The notes: generated from the sequence alone by a model not told the origin. Shown: positions 19,762-28,820, counted from the stretch's first letter. The stretch is DNA of 64,000 bases from Catenibacillus scindens (GCF_014202115.1 NZ_JACHFW010000001.1:248001-312000); one strand, 5' to 3'. Numbers and translations: made by a program.

Positions 19762-21495
19762 ATGGATACACTGAAAAAATTCATCCATTATTACAAACCC
19801 TATAAAGCGGTTTTCTTTATTGACCTTATATGCGCTGCTATTATCAGCGTTGTGGATCTGATCTACCCTCAGATTCTGAGAAGCGCCACTAATTCTTTGT
19901 TCACTCAGGGCCGGGACGTTATTATGAAATCTCTTCTTCCCCTGGGTATTGGAATGCTTATCATGTACATCATTCAATGCCTGTGCAAATATTATGTCAG
20001 CTATCAGGGACATATGATGGGCGCCAATATGGAGCGGGATATGCGCCAACAGCTTTTTGACCACTATGAAAAGCTTTCTTTTTCCTACTACGATCAGAAT
20101 AATTCCGGCCAGATGATGAGCAAGCTTGTGTCCGACCTTTTCGACATTGCCGAGTTTGCCCATCACGGGCCTGAGAACCTGTTTATCTCTCTCATAAAGA
20201 TCATCGGTTCTTTTATTTTCCTGTTTCTGATCAACTGGCGGCTGGCCATTCCTCTGCTGATCCTGGTGGTCATTATGTTTATTTTTTCCTTCACACAAAA
20301 CAGCCGTATTCAGGAAACCTTCATGGACAACCGCAGAAAGATCGGCGAGGTCAATTCCAGCCTTCAGGATACACTTGCCGGCATCCGCGTGGTGCAGTCC
20401 TTTGCCAATGAAGACATTGAGCGCCATAAATTCAGAAAAAGCAACCAGGCTTTCCTTATGTCCAAAGACGGCAACTATAAGTGTATGGGAAAGTTTATGA
20501 GCTGGAACTCCTTTTTCCAGGGAATGATGTATCTTGTCACATTAATCTTCGGTGGATTTCTCATCGCCCAGGGGCAGATGGATGTTGCAGATCTGGCCAT
20601 GTACGCCCTGTATATCGGCATTTTCATCAGCCCTATCCAGATCCTTGTTGAGCTGACGGAAATGATGCAGAAAGGTCTGTCCGGCTTCCGTCGCTTTATC
20701 GCGGTCATGGAGACAGACCCGGATATTGAGGACGCCCCCGATGCAAAACCTTTGACCGATGTTAAAGGGGAAGTTACCTATGACCATGTGTCCTTCCATT
20801 ATTCCGACGACGACACCCTTGTTCTCTCGGATGTGTCCTTTACTATCCCTGCCGGGGAATCTATCGCCCTTGTAGGGCCATCCGGTTCCGGCAAGACAAC
20901 CATCTGCAATCTGCTGCCCCGCTTTTATGACATTACCGGCGGCCGGATCACCATTGACGGCAAAGATGTGAGCAAGCTCACATTAAAGTCCCTGCGCAGC
21001 CAGATCGGTATTGTCCAACAGGACGTATACCTGTTCTGCGGCACTGTGAAAGAAAATATTTCCTACGGCAAGCCGGACGCTTCCATGGACGAGATCATTG
21101 AGGCAGCTAAAAAGGCCAATATTCATGACTTTATCATGTCCCTTCCCGACGGCTATGATACCTTTGTGGGCGAGAGGGGCACACGCCTGTCCGGCGGACA
21201 GAAGCAGCGTATTTCCATCGCCAGGGTCTTTCTTAAAAACCCGCCTATCCTTATTCTGGATGAGGCCACAAGCGCCCTGGATAATGAGAGCGAGCGCTGG
21301 ATCCAGAAAAGCCTGGAAGATCTGTCCAAAAACCGTACAACCATCACCATCGCCCACCGCCTCTCCACCATCCGAAACGCCGATGAGATCCTTGTAGTAT
21401 CTGACAACAAGATCACAGAGCGGGGCACTCACGATGATCTGATGAAACTTAACGGTATTTACGCCCACTATTACCAGATGCAGTTTGAGCGGTAA
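19762..21495 (+). CDS. ABC exporter, fused membrane and ATPase domains (MsbA/MDR-like)
   Basis: This is a 577-residue half-transporter that should work as a dimer. The start at 19762 has GAGAGAGG upstream; the in-frame ATG at 19726 lacks a site. Six membrane helices occupy residues 1-310, followed by the nucleotide-binding domain. That domain has Walker A (GPSGSGKTT), Q-loop (GIVQQDVYLF), signature (LSGGQKQR), Walker B (ILILDEATSALD) and H-loop (IAHRLST). The group exports lipids, drugs or peptides and the cargo cannot be predicted. It is a single-gene unit with its own promoter and terminator; no partner half-transporter or peptide gene is beside it. Confidence 0.93.
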   Translation: MDTLKKFIHYYKPYKAVFFIDLICAAIISVVDLIYPQILRSATNSLFTQGRDVIMKSLLPLGIGMLIMYIIQCLCKYYVSYQGHMMGANMERDMRQQLFDHYEKLSFSYYDQNNSGQMMSKLVSDLFDIAEFAHHGPENLFISLIKIIGSFIFLFLINWRLAIPLLILVVIMFIFSFTQNSRIQETFMDNRRKIGEVNSSLQDTLAGIRVVQSFANEDIERHKFRKSNQAFLMSKDGNYKCMGKFMSWNSFFQGMMYLVTLIFGGFLIAQGQMDVADLAMYALYIGIFISPIQILVELTEMMQKGLSGFRRFIAVMETDPDIEDAPDAKPLTDVKGEVTYDHVSFHYSDDDTLVLSDVSFTIPAGESIALVGPSGSGKTTICNLLPRFYDITGGRITIDGKDVSKLTLKSLRSQIGIVQQDVYLFCGTVKENISYGKPDASMDEIIEAAKKANIHDFIMSLPDGYDTFVGERGTRLSGGQKQRISIARVFLKNPPILILDEATSALDNESERWIQKSLEDLSKNRTTITIAHRLSTIRNADEILVVSDNKITERGTHDDLMKLNGIYAHYYQMQFER

Positions 21496-21503
21496 TTTAT
21501 GAA

Positions 21504-21546
21504 GTCAAATGGACGCGCGAGCGCGTCCGTCTGGCTCGGTGCCCGC
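21504..21546. repeat. Palindromic repeat, type E, copy 1
   Basis: The core GGACGCGCGAGCGCGTCC is a perfect hairpin flanked by CAAAT on the left and a GGCTCGGTGCCCGC tail on the right. The same layout with a different stem occurs at 25105-25150, so the structure is conserved more than the stem bases. Confidence 0.55.
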
Positions 21547-21552
21547 AAAAAT

Positions 21553-21600
21553 AAAACCCAGAATCGGGATGACTTTTGCCGTCCCTGTCCTGGGTTTTTT
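21553..21600. terminator. Convergent terminator, ABC exporter / DUF234 ATPase
   Basis: AAAACCCAG (21553-21561) pairs with CTGGGTTTT (21590-21598), with a run of T after it. It sits between two convergent genes and can work both ways. A near copy lies at 23183-23228. Confidence 0.8.
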
Positions 21601-21602
21601 CT

Positions 21603-22997
21603 TCAAATATCTTTTACAATATCCTCATATGTGATTAACTCCACGTTTCCCATGACGCTGGCTTTTTGACGGCAACCTGCCGTAAAACCAGCCTTTGAGA
21701 AAAGAAATAATCTTGTGTTTTTATAAGTAAATAACTGGCTGCGATACTCCAAAGTATCCAGTACCCCCGTATCGACTTTACTGTTTGTCCACTTGCACTC
21801 GCCAAAAAGAGCATTTTCCCTGTCCTGCTCCCCCATAATATCAATTTCTGTCTGGCTACGCGCTGCCGGATCAGTCCCCCACCAACGGCCAAGATCTTTG
21901 AAATCTACAGGGCACCGCCCATCCATCAGCAATTTCCAAAGATATTGCCGGCAGATATCCTCAAAAATTTTTCCCATATAATCTGCCAGAAGGGGTTCGA
22001 TCCTGCGGTAAGCCAGATCAACGGCTCCCCTGGCTATGAGAGAATTATTTTCCGGAATAAATCTGTACCAAAAACGGAACATATTGTCATCAATACAATA
22101 GACTGACTTTCTTGAATTTTTTTCCCCATAAGGCGTCTCTTTTTGCACAAGTCCCAGCCCGATTAAGTTTTTCAGATAGGTGGCGCACACACTTGTACTT
22201 TCCCCTACTTTTGTTGAAATTTCTGCCATCCGGGACGCGCCGCCCGCAATAGCGGTAATGATGGCATTGTACAAGGCAGGTTCACGGACTTCCTGTTTCA
22301 GAAGATTTTCCGGTTCCTCGTAAATGGATGAAATAGGATTTAAAAATGTATTTTTTATATTGTCCTCCACGCTTAGCCGACCATCCATCATAAGCAGATA
22401 TTGAGGCGTTCCTCCCACCATGCCGTAAATCAACGCCCGGTCTTGGGGCGTAAAATCTTCCAGATATTGGTAAACATTGAAAAAATCAAAAGGAAGGATC
22501 TTCATCTGAGCAGTCCGCCGGCCGTATAAAGGCGCTTTATACGCCAGGACATGATCTTCCATATAGGACATGGAGGAGCCGCAGAGAATCAGCATCAGCC
22601 TGGAAGTATTTTTGTACTTGTCTATGAGAAGCTGGAGTGTGGACGCAAGGCTTTCCTGCGATCGGGCAACATAAGGATATTCGTCAATGACTAAGATAAG
22701 GCGCTCATTTTGCGCCATATTAAATACATACTCTAAAGCCGCCTGAAAATTTAAAAAGGACGTCTCCAGTGACATACCTGTGCCAAATTCCAGAATACTT
22801 CTGCTGAAATTTTCCAGATTCTGTTTGGCGTTGCTCTCCACCCCCATAAAATAAATCGCTTTTTTATCTTTAATAAACTCATTGATCAGAGCTGTCTTGC
22901 CGACCCGGCGCCGGCCATAAAGCACAACAAACTCAAACTTGCCTGAAGAATATAATTGACTCAGCGCCCCAAGCTCCCTCTCTCTGCCAACAAACAT
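21603..22997 (-). CDS. AAA-type ATPase with DUF234 / PD-(D/E)XK C-terminal domain
   Basis: This is a 464-residue stand-alone ATPase. Residues 1-215 are the P-loop domain with Walker A GRRRVGKTAL (Lys34) and Walker B LILVIDEYPYV; the GSSMSYM sensor-like motif follows. A winged-helix part covers about 255-310 (MAEISTKVGESTSVCATYLKNL). The C-terminal DUF234 domain carries a nuclease-like core with EIDIM and FGECKW, matching the E/D...ExK pattern of the PD-(D/E)XK fold. Such proteins are common in archaea and anaerobic bacteria. Their role is unresolved, with suggestions of DNA-related or mobile-element functions. It is a single-gene unit on the minus strand with AT-rich repeat DNA upstream. Confidence 0.88.
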   Translation of the reverse strand: MFVGRERELGALSQLYSSGKFEFVVLYGRRRVGKTALINEFIKDKKAIYFMGVESNAKQNLENFSRSILEFGTGMSLETSFLNFQAALEYVFNMAQNERLILVIDEYPYVARSQESLASTLQLLIDKYKNTSRLMLILCGSSMSYMEDHVLAYKAPLYGRRTAQMKILPFDFFNVYQYLEDFTPQDRALIYGMVGGTPQYLLMMDGRLSVEDNIKNTFLNPISSIYEEPENLLKQEVREPALYNAIITAIAGGASRMAEISTKVGESTSVCATYLKNLIGLGLVQKETPYGEKNSRKSVYCIDDNMFRFWYRFIPENNSLIARGAVDLAYRRIEPLLADYMGKIFEDICRQYLWKLLMDGRCPVDFKDLGRWWGTDPAARSQTEIDIMGEQDRENALFGECKWTNSKVDTGVLDTLEYRSQLFTYKNTRLFLFSKAGFTAGCRQKASVMGNVELITYEDIVKDI

Positions 22998-23105
22998 ACA
23001 GGCCCGCCTCCTTCTCTGACTTTATGATTGCAAATTTACAGGAATCTTATAACAAAAATTGTGCCCATCCTCCGGAGGGTTCACTATAAAAATAACATAA
23101 AAACA

Positions 23106-23180
23106 CTATTTAGTCAATTTAACTTTACTAATTTATACTTTACTAATTTACATCTGACTAATTTACAACTGACTAAATAT
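23106..23180. repeat. 15-bp tandem repeat, about five imperfect copies
   Basis: Units with the core CTTTACTAATTTA or CTGACTAATTTA recur with an exact 15-bp period from 23121 to 23180, with a weaker unit before. They lie between the ATPase start and the terminator of the DUF4214 gene. A 15-bp period keeps the reading frame (TNL-type pentads on the plus strand), but there is no ribosome site, so I treat it as non-coding. Confidence 0.6.
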
Positions 23181-23182
23181 GC

Positions 23183-23228
23183 AAAACCCAGGATCGGGAT
23201 GACAAAAGCTATCCCTCTCCTGGGTTTT
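23183..23228 (-). terminator. Terminator of the DUF4214 protein gene
   Basis: AAAACCCAGG (23183-23192) pairs with CCTGGGTTTT (23219-23228), 9 bp after the stop of the minus-strand gene. It is nearly the same sequence as the terminator at 21553-21600. Confidence 0.75.
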
Positions 23229-23236
23229 ATCGTTTT

Positions 23237-25015
23237 TTATTTATACACGGAAAAATCAAAAGGCTTAATGGTTCCCAGATCTCCTGTCGTAGTCGGCGGA
23301 CAAATGGTCAGCCGGTCTCCATCAGGCGTATCCACATATGCGTGAAACCAATTGGAAATATCATAGGAAACCGCTTTCACATCATATCCTACCCGTTGTC
23401 CGATAGATACCAGAAGTTTTGGAGAATTTGCGGAATTTAACCTGTGATTTTGCCAGATCGTTCCATTATCCGCTAATGTAGGCGCTTTCCGGTAAGTGCC
23501 GTCCTCTTTTTTGACAACTTCATCATATGTATACCGGCCGTTGCTAAATTCTCCTCTGACGATGGCATAAAACTTTTCTTCCGGCGTCATATCCGGCTTT
23601 GTATAAGTATCCACAAGACTGTCAATCCACTGATCATAGGCGGTCTGATAATCCTCACAGGTAAAGTTCAGCTTCGCATCAGTGATACAGTGATTTTCCG
23701 CCGTCTTCCATCCTTTAAAAGCGTATTCCTCATAGCAGCCCTCTTTAATCTCTTCGATACTTACTGTATAGCTGCCTGCATTTTTCATGCTGAGTGAGAA
23801 AAGATAACCGCCCTCTACCTTATTGGGAAGTCCTGTGACAAATTCTCCTTCTACAGATACATCAGAATACTCCATACCCACAACAGAATGTTCTCCGTTG
23901 ACAGTGACAGAAAATCCTTCGCTGCTTGGATTATCTGTTTTAATATAAATATTAACAAATGAAAAGTTGTTAGTAGTGTACAGCGGCTTATATTTGTTTA
24001 CAATAAACATCTTGTAATCATACTTCTGCTGATAGGACGGATCCTCCGGCTGCTGAGCTTCGCCCTGGCACACTGAACATGGACCGGACGCTTTAAAATC
24101 CACAGAGCTATAATCCTCGGTACCGGCACTGATGCCGTACTGGGCACACAGTTTTTTAAACTCATCGCTCCCTGTAAATCCGGAAAAGACATGGCCTTTA
24201 GTGCCGCCATTGTTAAGGACATTCACCCATCCGGCCTTCCCGGCGGCATCGGAGTCTCGGCCGAAAAACACCTTATACATATACTCTACAAAATCTTCAT
24301 TGCAGAGATTTTTAAGCACAAATTCATTGCTGAACACAAAACCGTATGCTGTCTGGGCGCCGGACTGGCCGTTAATAATCGTGTTGACCCAACTATTCAG
24401 TCCATTGCTGTCCGGATTTCTATCCAGGCATACGTTGTACAGACGGGTGACAAAATCAGACACAGTCTTGTTTTTTCCCCCGCAGATCTGGCAGTCACCG
24501 GTAAGAACAAAAGCAGAACTGCTCCAGTCGCCATTGCCACGGTTAATGCCGTAACTCTGACAGATCTTTGTAAACTCATCGCTTCCCACAAAACCGTTAA
24601 AAATAGTGCCTCTGGAATCCCCGGCTTCGATGCGGGCCAGCCATGCGCTCATTCCCGCGCTGTCCGGCTCACGGCCTAAAAAGCAGCGGTAAAGGCTGGC
24701 AATATAATCAGTGTTGCAGGGATTTTTTGACTTAAATTCATTGCTAAAGACAAAACCATAGGCAGCCTCGGCCCCTGTGTTGGCTCCGCTTTTAAGCTGA
24801 TTGACCCAGGCGTTAAACCCTGCCGGATCCGGGTCACGGTCAAGACAGATATTATACAGGCGGGTAACAAATCCTTCCACACCAGTGTTTTCCTGGGCCC
24901 GCACCGGGAGAACATGAATACAGCACAGCAGGATCAACGCCATCACTGCCACAGACAGATGGCACAGATAACGTCTGATCCTGCCGCCCTTATCTATTTT
25001 ATAATTCATTCTCAT
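23237..25015 (-). CDS. Secreted protein with four DUF4214 repeats and a transglutaminase-like C-terminus
   Basis: This 592-residue exported protein has a signal peptide of about 40 residues ending near VRAQ. Four DUF4214 modules follow as two tandem pairs, about 46-155 and 185-300. Each has the FVTRLYN(I/V)CLDR(D/N)PD and FVFSNEF or FxGSDEF motifs. Cysteine pairs (CQICGG, CSVCQG) close each half. A beta-rich segment follows at about 335-440. The last ~120 residues resemble a transglutaminase-like fold (SPKLLVSIGQRVGYDVKAVS, NWFHAYVDTPDGD), but the nucleophile Cys position is Ser/Asn, so a catalytic role is doubtful. DUF4214 occurs in S-layer, allergen-like and adhesion proteins. It is probably cell-surface or secreted. 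AAGGAG precedes the ATG at 25015. Confidence 0.85.
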   Translation of the reverse strand: MRMNYKIDKGGRIRRYLCHLSVAVMALILLCCIHVLPVRAQENTGVEGFVTRLYNICLDRDPDPAGFNAWVNQLKSGANTGAEAAYGFVFSNEFKSKNPCNTDYIASLYRCFLGREPDSAGMSAWLARIEAGDSRGTIFNGFVGSDEFTKICQSYGINRGNGDWSSSAFVLTGDCQICGGKNKTVSDFVTRLYNVCLDRNPDSNGLNSWVNTIINGQSGAQTAYGFVFSNEFVLKNLCNEDFVEYMYKVFFGRDSDAAGKAGWVNVLNNGGTKGHVFSGFTGSDEFKKLCAQYGISAGTEDYSSVDFKASGPCSVCQGEAQQPEDPSYQQKYDYKMFIVNKYKPLYTTNNFSFVNIYIKTDNPSSEGFSVTVNGEHSVVGMEYSDVSVEGEFVTGLPNKVEGGYLFSLSMKNAGSYTVSIEEIKEGCYEEYAFKGWKTAENHCITDAKLNFTCEDYQTAYDQWIDSLVDTYTKPDMTPEEKFYAIVRGEFSNGRYTYDEVVKKEDGTYRKAPTLADNGTIWQNHRLNSANSPKLLVSIGQRVGYDVKAVSYDISNWFHAYVDTPDGDRLTICPPTTTGDLGTIKPFDFSVYK

Positions 25016-25027
25016 TCTCTCTCCTTA

Positions 25028-25095
25028 GTCAAATACCCCGCAGCAAGCTACGGGGCATCAAACTTGCAGCGCAGCAGAGCTGCGGGGTATTTGAC
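25028..25095. repeat. Large palindrome with 16-bp perfect arms
   Basis: GTCAAATACCCCGCAG (25028-25043) and its exact complement at 25080-25095 enclose a loop containing a third, degenerate arm (TACGGGGCATC). It lies upstream of the DUF4214 gene and downstream of the nitroreductase unit on the opposite side. It is a REP-like repeat or a cruciform-forming spacer; there is no T tail. Confidence 0.65.
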
Positions 25096-25104
25096 CCTCG
25101 CGGC

Positions 25105-25150
25105 AGTCGCCAAATGGACATGCAAGCATGTCCGCTTGGCTCGTTGCCCG
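25105..25150. repeat. Palindromic repeat, type E, copy 2
   Basis: CAAATGGACATGCAAGCATGTCC forms a perfect hairpin followed by GCTTGGCTCGTTGCCCGC, matching the layout of 21504-21546. The start of element C1 at 29258 shares the TTGCCCG and CAAATGG words. Confidence 0.55.
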
Positions 25151-25259
25151 CGGGAATAAAACTTAGCCGCAGGGCATGTCTGCCACACCCCTGAAAATCA
25201 GATCAAAATATCTGAAAATCAGCGATATGACAGCCAATCCCTGCGACAAATTTTATGTA

Positions 25260-25787
25260 TTATTTTACAATTTTATAGTAATTATCCTTCTTTGGGATCG
25301 GAGCCGGATAATCGCCGGCAGGATAACCTAAGATACAGGAACCGACACCAATGTACTCGCCTTCATAGCCGCACTCTTTTAACAGCTCTTTTCCAAGATC
25401 TGTCTCAAAAGTCTGACGGATACGGTTGATCCACCGTGTTCCAAGGCCGAGAGCATAACCGGCGTTAAGCATGTTGCCGACAACAAGGCTGCCGTCCTCC
25501 ACAGGATCGCCAACGCCCTTCTGAGCGCACACAAGGATGACTGTAGGAGCGCCGTAGAAAGGATCAAAGCCTTCCGGTGCGCCTGCGATTTCGGCATTAA
25601 GTTTTGAAAGCTTTTTAATCCACTCCGGATTCTGAACAGCGATAATAATCGGTGACTGTTTGTTTCCTCCCGTAGGAGCGTTCATACCTGCCTTGATCAC
25701 TTCCATTAATTCGGCGTCACTGACCTGCTCCTTCTTAAACTCTTTGACACTGCGGCGGTTCTGCAGGTCCATTACTGTTTCTTTCAT
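25260..25787 (-). CDS. Nitroreductase family protein (FMN-dependent)
   Basis: This is a 175-residue small nitroreductase. The ATG at 25787 follows AAGGAAGGT at proper spacing; the TTG two codons earlier is not needed. The N-terminal NRRSVKEFKKEQV is the FMN-phosphate-binding motif of the family. The later GLGTRWINRIRQ and IGVGSCILGYPAG segments are the conserved dimer/flavin region. Such enzymes reduce nitroaromatics, quinones or enones with NAD(P)H; the physiological substrate is unknown. It is a single-gene unit surrounded by REP-like palindromes. Confidence 0.9.
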   Translation of the reverse strand: MKETVMDLQNRRSVKEFKKEQVSDAELMEVIKAGMNAPTGGNKQSPIIIAVQNPEWIKKLSKLNAEIAGAPEGFDPFYGAPTVILVCAQKGVGDPVEDGSLVVGNMLNAGYALGLGTRWINRIRQTFETDLGKELLKECGYEGEYIGVGSCILGYPAGDYPAPIPKKDNYYKIVK

Positions 25788-25822
25788 AGTCAATACCTTC
25801 CTTTCATAAAATGGATGTCAGA

Positions 25823-25849
25823 GTTACCGTTCACTCTGTGAGCAGTAAC
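25823..25849. repeat. REP-like palindrome (GTTAC-GTTCA type)
   Basis: GTTACCGTTCA and TGAGCAGTAAC form an imperfect inverted repeat around CTCTG, upstream of the nitroreductase. It belongs to the family also seen at 25924, 42386 and 43016. Confidence 0.5.
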
Positions 25850-25923
25850 ATATCAGACAGTTTTCTGACATCATATATTTATACAACCGCGGCATAGGCG
25901 GCGTATTATCCCTATAAATCACA

Positions 25924-25963
25924 TAACAGTTCATCCCGCCCATCCCTGATGGTTGAACTGTTA
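25924..25963. repeat. REP-like palindrome with B-type centre
   Basis: TAACAGTTCA and TGAACTGTTA, perfect 10-bp arms, enclose TCCCGCCCATCCCTGATGGT. The centre is the reverse complement of that at 43016-43057, so this is the same element in inverse orientation. It lies just after the stop of the HAD gene. Confidence 0.6.
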
Positions 25964-25968
25964 CTAAA

Positions 25969-26787
25969 TCACAACATTCCGGCCATCTCAAAAGCTTTAT
26001 AAAGTCCATCGTTTTCAAGAGTATCTGTGACAGCATCAGCAGCAGCTTTGGCGCCATCGGTGGCATTGCCCATGGCGATTCCCAGGGCCGCCAGACGGAT
26101 CATCTCCACATCATTTTCGCTGTCACCCACAGCCACCACATCCTGAACACAGTGTCCGGAGACTTCCAGTATACTCTTAATTCCCTCCGCCTTATTGGCT
26201 GTGGCCATGGAGAGTTCTCCGCCAAACTTTCTCGGATTGGGAAAAGACAGGGGTACCACATAGAGGAGATCTTCCCACAGTCTTTTGACATCATCATTCG
26301 AAAAAGTGTCGCTAAAATACAATATCTTTTCCACTTGTTCCATGTCTCCGGCTTTAGATACAACGCCGGGAATCTGTGCAAGTTTCGCAGCGGAATTGCC
26401 AAGAAGCGCCTGAAGTTCTTCCCCAAGCTTTAAAAAATCCTCTGTCTGACTTTCCACAATACAGCTTTTATCATGACACTGCATCTCAATAACACAATCA
26501 TTTTTCAGCATCGTCTCCGCGATATCCAAATACAATTCCTGGGGGAAATACACATGTCGGATACATTTTCCTCCGTAAATCACATAACTTCCGGAAGCGG
26601 AAATGATTCCGTCAAATCCAATGTCGATGATCCTCTTTTCAATCTCCTCCACCGGGCGCCCGGAACTTATACAGACCTGATGTCCGTTAGCTCTGGCTTT
26701 TTGGATCGCATTCACGGCGCTCTCTGGAACGGTCCCATCAAAAGCACGTATAGTTCCGTCAATATCTAAAAACGCGATCTTGCTCAT
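25969..26787 (-). CDS. HAD-superfamily Cof-type phosphatase
   Basis: This is a 272-residue HAD hydrolase of the Cof/YbiV subgroup. The motifs are catalytic DxD in FLDIDGTI (residues 6-12), motif II SSGRP near 41-45, the Lys in the cap-to-core return (KAEGIKSIL), and the acidic motif GDSENDVEM near 222. The C2-type cap sits between motifs II and III. Family members dephosphorylate sugar phosphates, FMN or PLP with wide overlap, so no substrate is named. The ATG has GGAGG upstream. It is transcribed in the same direction as the PRD regulator, 39 bp downstream of that gene's stop, and may be its operon partner. Confidence 0.93.
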   Translation of the reverse strand: MSKIAFLDIDGTIRAFDGTVPESAVNAIQKARANGHQVCISSGRPVEEIEKRIIDIGFDGIISASGSYVIYGGKCIRHVYFPQELYLDIAETMLKNDCVIEMQCHDKSCIVESQTEDFLKLGEELQALLGNSAAKLAQIPGVVSKAGDMEQVEKILYFSDTFSNDDVKRLWEDLLYVVPLSFPNPRKFGGELSMATANKAEGIKSILEVSGHCVQDVVAVGDSENDVEMIRLAALGIAMGNATDGAKAAADAVTDTLENDGLYKAFEMAGML

Positions 26788-26826
26788 GAATGTTGCCTCC
26801 TTTTTTCCGTCCGCCTTTTCATGCCA

Positions 26827-28737
26827 TCAGCGATCGGTGAAATTTTCCGAAGCCTCCTCCTGCATCAGCCGGTAAAAGCTTCCGAGATATTGTATCTCGT
26901 CCTCACTTACGATCATAAAAATGATCTTTCGTATATTCCGGTTTTGCTGCCAGGTTGTCACATACTTGCAGACCACACTAGTCATCACCGTGGACTGGCC
27001 ATGGCTGCCAATCATATATATAAAAAGACATTCTGTACTTAATAAAATATAATAACATTTTTCCCAGCATATAGTCAATAGCTGGTTCACAAGGTAATTG
27101 CCCCGAAGATTTTCCTCCATCAGTCCAAGGATCTGTGACAGTTCCATACGGCGCTCAACAAAAAGCTCAAGCCCAGAATGTCTGAAATAATGTGTCCCTT
27201 TAGGCGGATCTGGATACATATAGCGGTTGACCAGAGTATCTACACATTTTTCAATATTCTCACAGGCTGTACGCTCCAGCAGCGGTGAAATTGTCAGAAC
27301 AGGAATGGGATATTCCCGAAAAGCATTCATACGGGCCGTTGTCAATATCAGAGAAGGCTCTACGCTGTCGATCTTTTGCCGGTCATAAATAGGAAAAGGG
27401 CCCTCGATGGTCATCCGGTTTCCATAGCGGATCCGGATTTCGTTAATAAGATAATGGGACAGTCCATAATTAAAATGGCTGACAAGAACCGCCCGGATCC
27501 TGCCCTTTGTCTCCTTCCTGGCAACACTTTGCCAGGCGTCGCAAAGAAAAGGAAGCAGATAGTCTTCATCGTCCTCACTCATTCTGACGCCGCAAAGGTC
27601 TTTAAGGCGGCGGCACAGGTAATGACACAGATCCCCGATGAACGGATAACGCATCCTCAGTTCATCAATAATATACTTACTCTGGGTCTGGACTGAAACC
27701 ATACTGTTCATCAGCGCCTGAATATGCAAAATAAAATCATTACGAAAATCTCCCGCAAGATCCAGAGGAATATGATACTTATCACGGATCTCGCCCATAA
27801 GAAGATCCGCAAAATTCCCGCAGCATCGGTCTGTTTTCCCTGCCATGGCCTCCTTATTCTCATCAGTAAAATTCAGGATCACCAACTGGCCCAATATATT
27901 CTCCATCCATCGGTGTTCGGATACATCTGCACTAACCTTCCATTCCCGTTCCATACATTCCCAGAACATATCCACCGCTTCGAAAATCCGGCGGGCCTGG
28001 TGAAGATGAAAAGTCTGGCCGTCAATGGCTGATGGAAGGATATGTCCCTCTATAAGCCGGGTACGGGCAACAGCCGAGGCGATAAGAATATAGATCATGC
28101 CGAAATCATCCACAAGAATATTGTTGCGGCGCAGGATATCTTTCCATGTTCTCCTGAGCATGTCCAGAGTTTCCGGCGACATGAGCTGATCTTCCAGGAT
28201 GATCCCGTCTCTGGAATCATAATCCCAGTTCTCGCTGTAAAGGCGGACCATAATATTGCGCCGCTTTACTTCATCATCGTCCAGACGGATTCTGTTTCCC
28301 TCCCGCAACACAGTCAGGTAGGGCTCATGTTCACTGATACGGTTCCTTATCTCCCGGATATCATTTTCCAGGGTAGTATGGCTGACAAAAAGATCGTCTT
28401 CCAGTTCCAGAAGATCACACCATTCAGATGTGCGCGCTAACTTCATAATAAGGAACTTAATCCGGTCCTCACGGGTCAGCATACCGTTATTGGAAGAAAA
28501 AAGTTCATGGAAAACTTTGCGGCTGCCCACTTTCAGAGCATAGCCTTTTCCACGGACCGCAAGGATCTCCAGTTGATGCTCGGCCATCTTTTCATTAATT
28601 TGTGTAATATCATTGCGCACTGTCCGCTCGGAAATCCCCAGCTTTAGCGCCAGGTCTTTGCCTGTAATCATACCGTGTTCACAGTTGAGCAGATACAAAA
28701 GCCTCCGCTGCCGGTCATGGAGTCCGTACTTTTCCAT
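26827..28737 (-). CDS. PRD-domain transcriptional regulator (BglG/LicR/MtlR-like)
   Basis: This is a 636-residue PTS-type regulator. The chosen ATG at 28737 has AGGGGTGAT upstream. An HTH_11 winged helix lies at about 8-60 (LALKLGISERTVRNDITQI), with a second Mga-like HTH at about 85-150 (FVSHTTLENDIREI). PRD-like helical segments cover about 190-390. An EIIB-like segment comes at about 395-480 (IRAVLVSHFNYGLSHYLINEI), then an EIIA-like tail. The usual phospho-cysteine position in the EIIB-like part is Ser-His, so phospho-control there may be lost. The protein should activate a sugar PTS or catabolic gene in response to PTS phosphorylation. No intact PTS lies nearby, so its target is unknown; the HAD phosphatase downstream may be co-transcribed. 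Confidence 0.85.
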   Translation of the reverse strand: MEKYGLHDRQRRLLYLLNCEHGMITGKDLALKLGISERTVRNDITQINEKMAEHQLEILAVRGKGYALKVGSRKVFHELFSSNNGMLTREDRIKFLIMKLARTSEWCDLLELEDDLFVSHTTLENDIREIRNRISEHEPYLTVLREGNRIRLDDDEVKRRNIMVRLYSENWDYDSRDGIILEDQLMSPETLDMLRRTWKDILRRNNILVDDFGMIYILIASAVARTRLIEGHILPSAIDGQTFHLHQARRIFEAVDMFWECMEREWKVSADVSEHRWMENILGQLVILNFTDENKEAMAGKTDRCCGNFADLLMGEIRDKYHIPLDLAGDFRNDFILHIQALMNSMVSVQTQSKYIIDELRMRYPFIGDLCHYLCRRLKDLCGVRMSEDDEDYLLPFLCDAWQSVARKETKGRIRAVLVSHFNYGLSHYLINEIRIRYGNRMTIEGPFPIYDRQKIDSVEPSLILTTARMNAFREYPIPVLTISPLLERTACENIEKCVDTLVNRYMYPDPPKGTHYFRHSGLELFVERRMELSQILGLMEENLRGNYLVNQLLTICWEKCYYILLSTECLFIYMIGSHGQSTVMTSVVCKYVTTWQQNRNIRKIIFMIVSEDEIQYLGSFYRLMQEEASENFTDR

Positions 28738-28820
28738 GTCCAAATCACCCCTGTCTATTTTAACACACTTCCGGTGATTTTCGTATAACATAAATGCACA
28801 TTTTGTAAAGTTTGTAATCC

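Noticed and set aside
23028-23345. Pentapeptide-like repeat protein (FTNLYFTNLHLTNLQLT)
   Set aside because: The pattern comes from the 15-bp DNA tandem repeat. There is no ribosome site, and the frame runs through a terminator and into the antisense of the DUF4214 gene.
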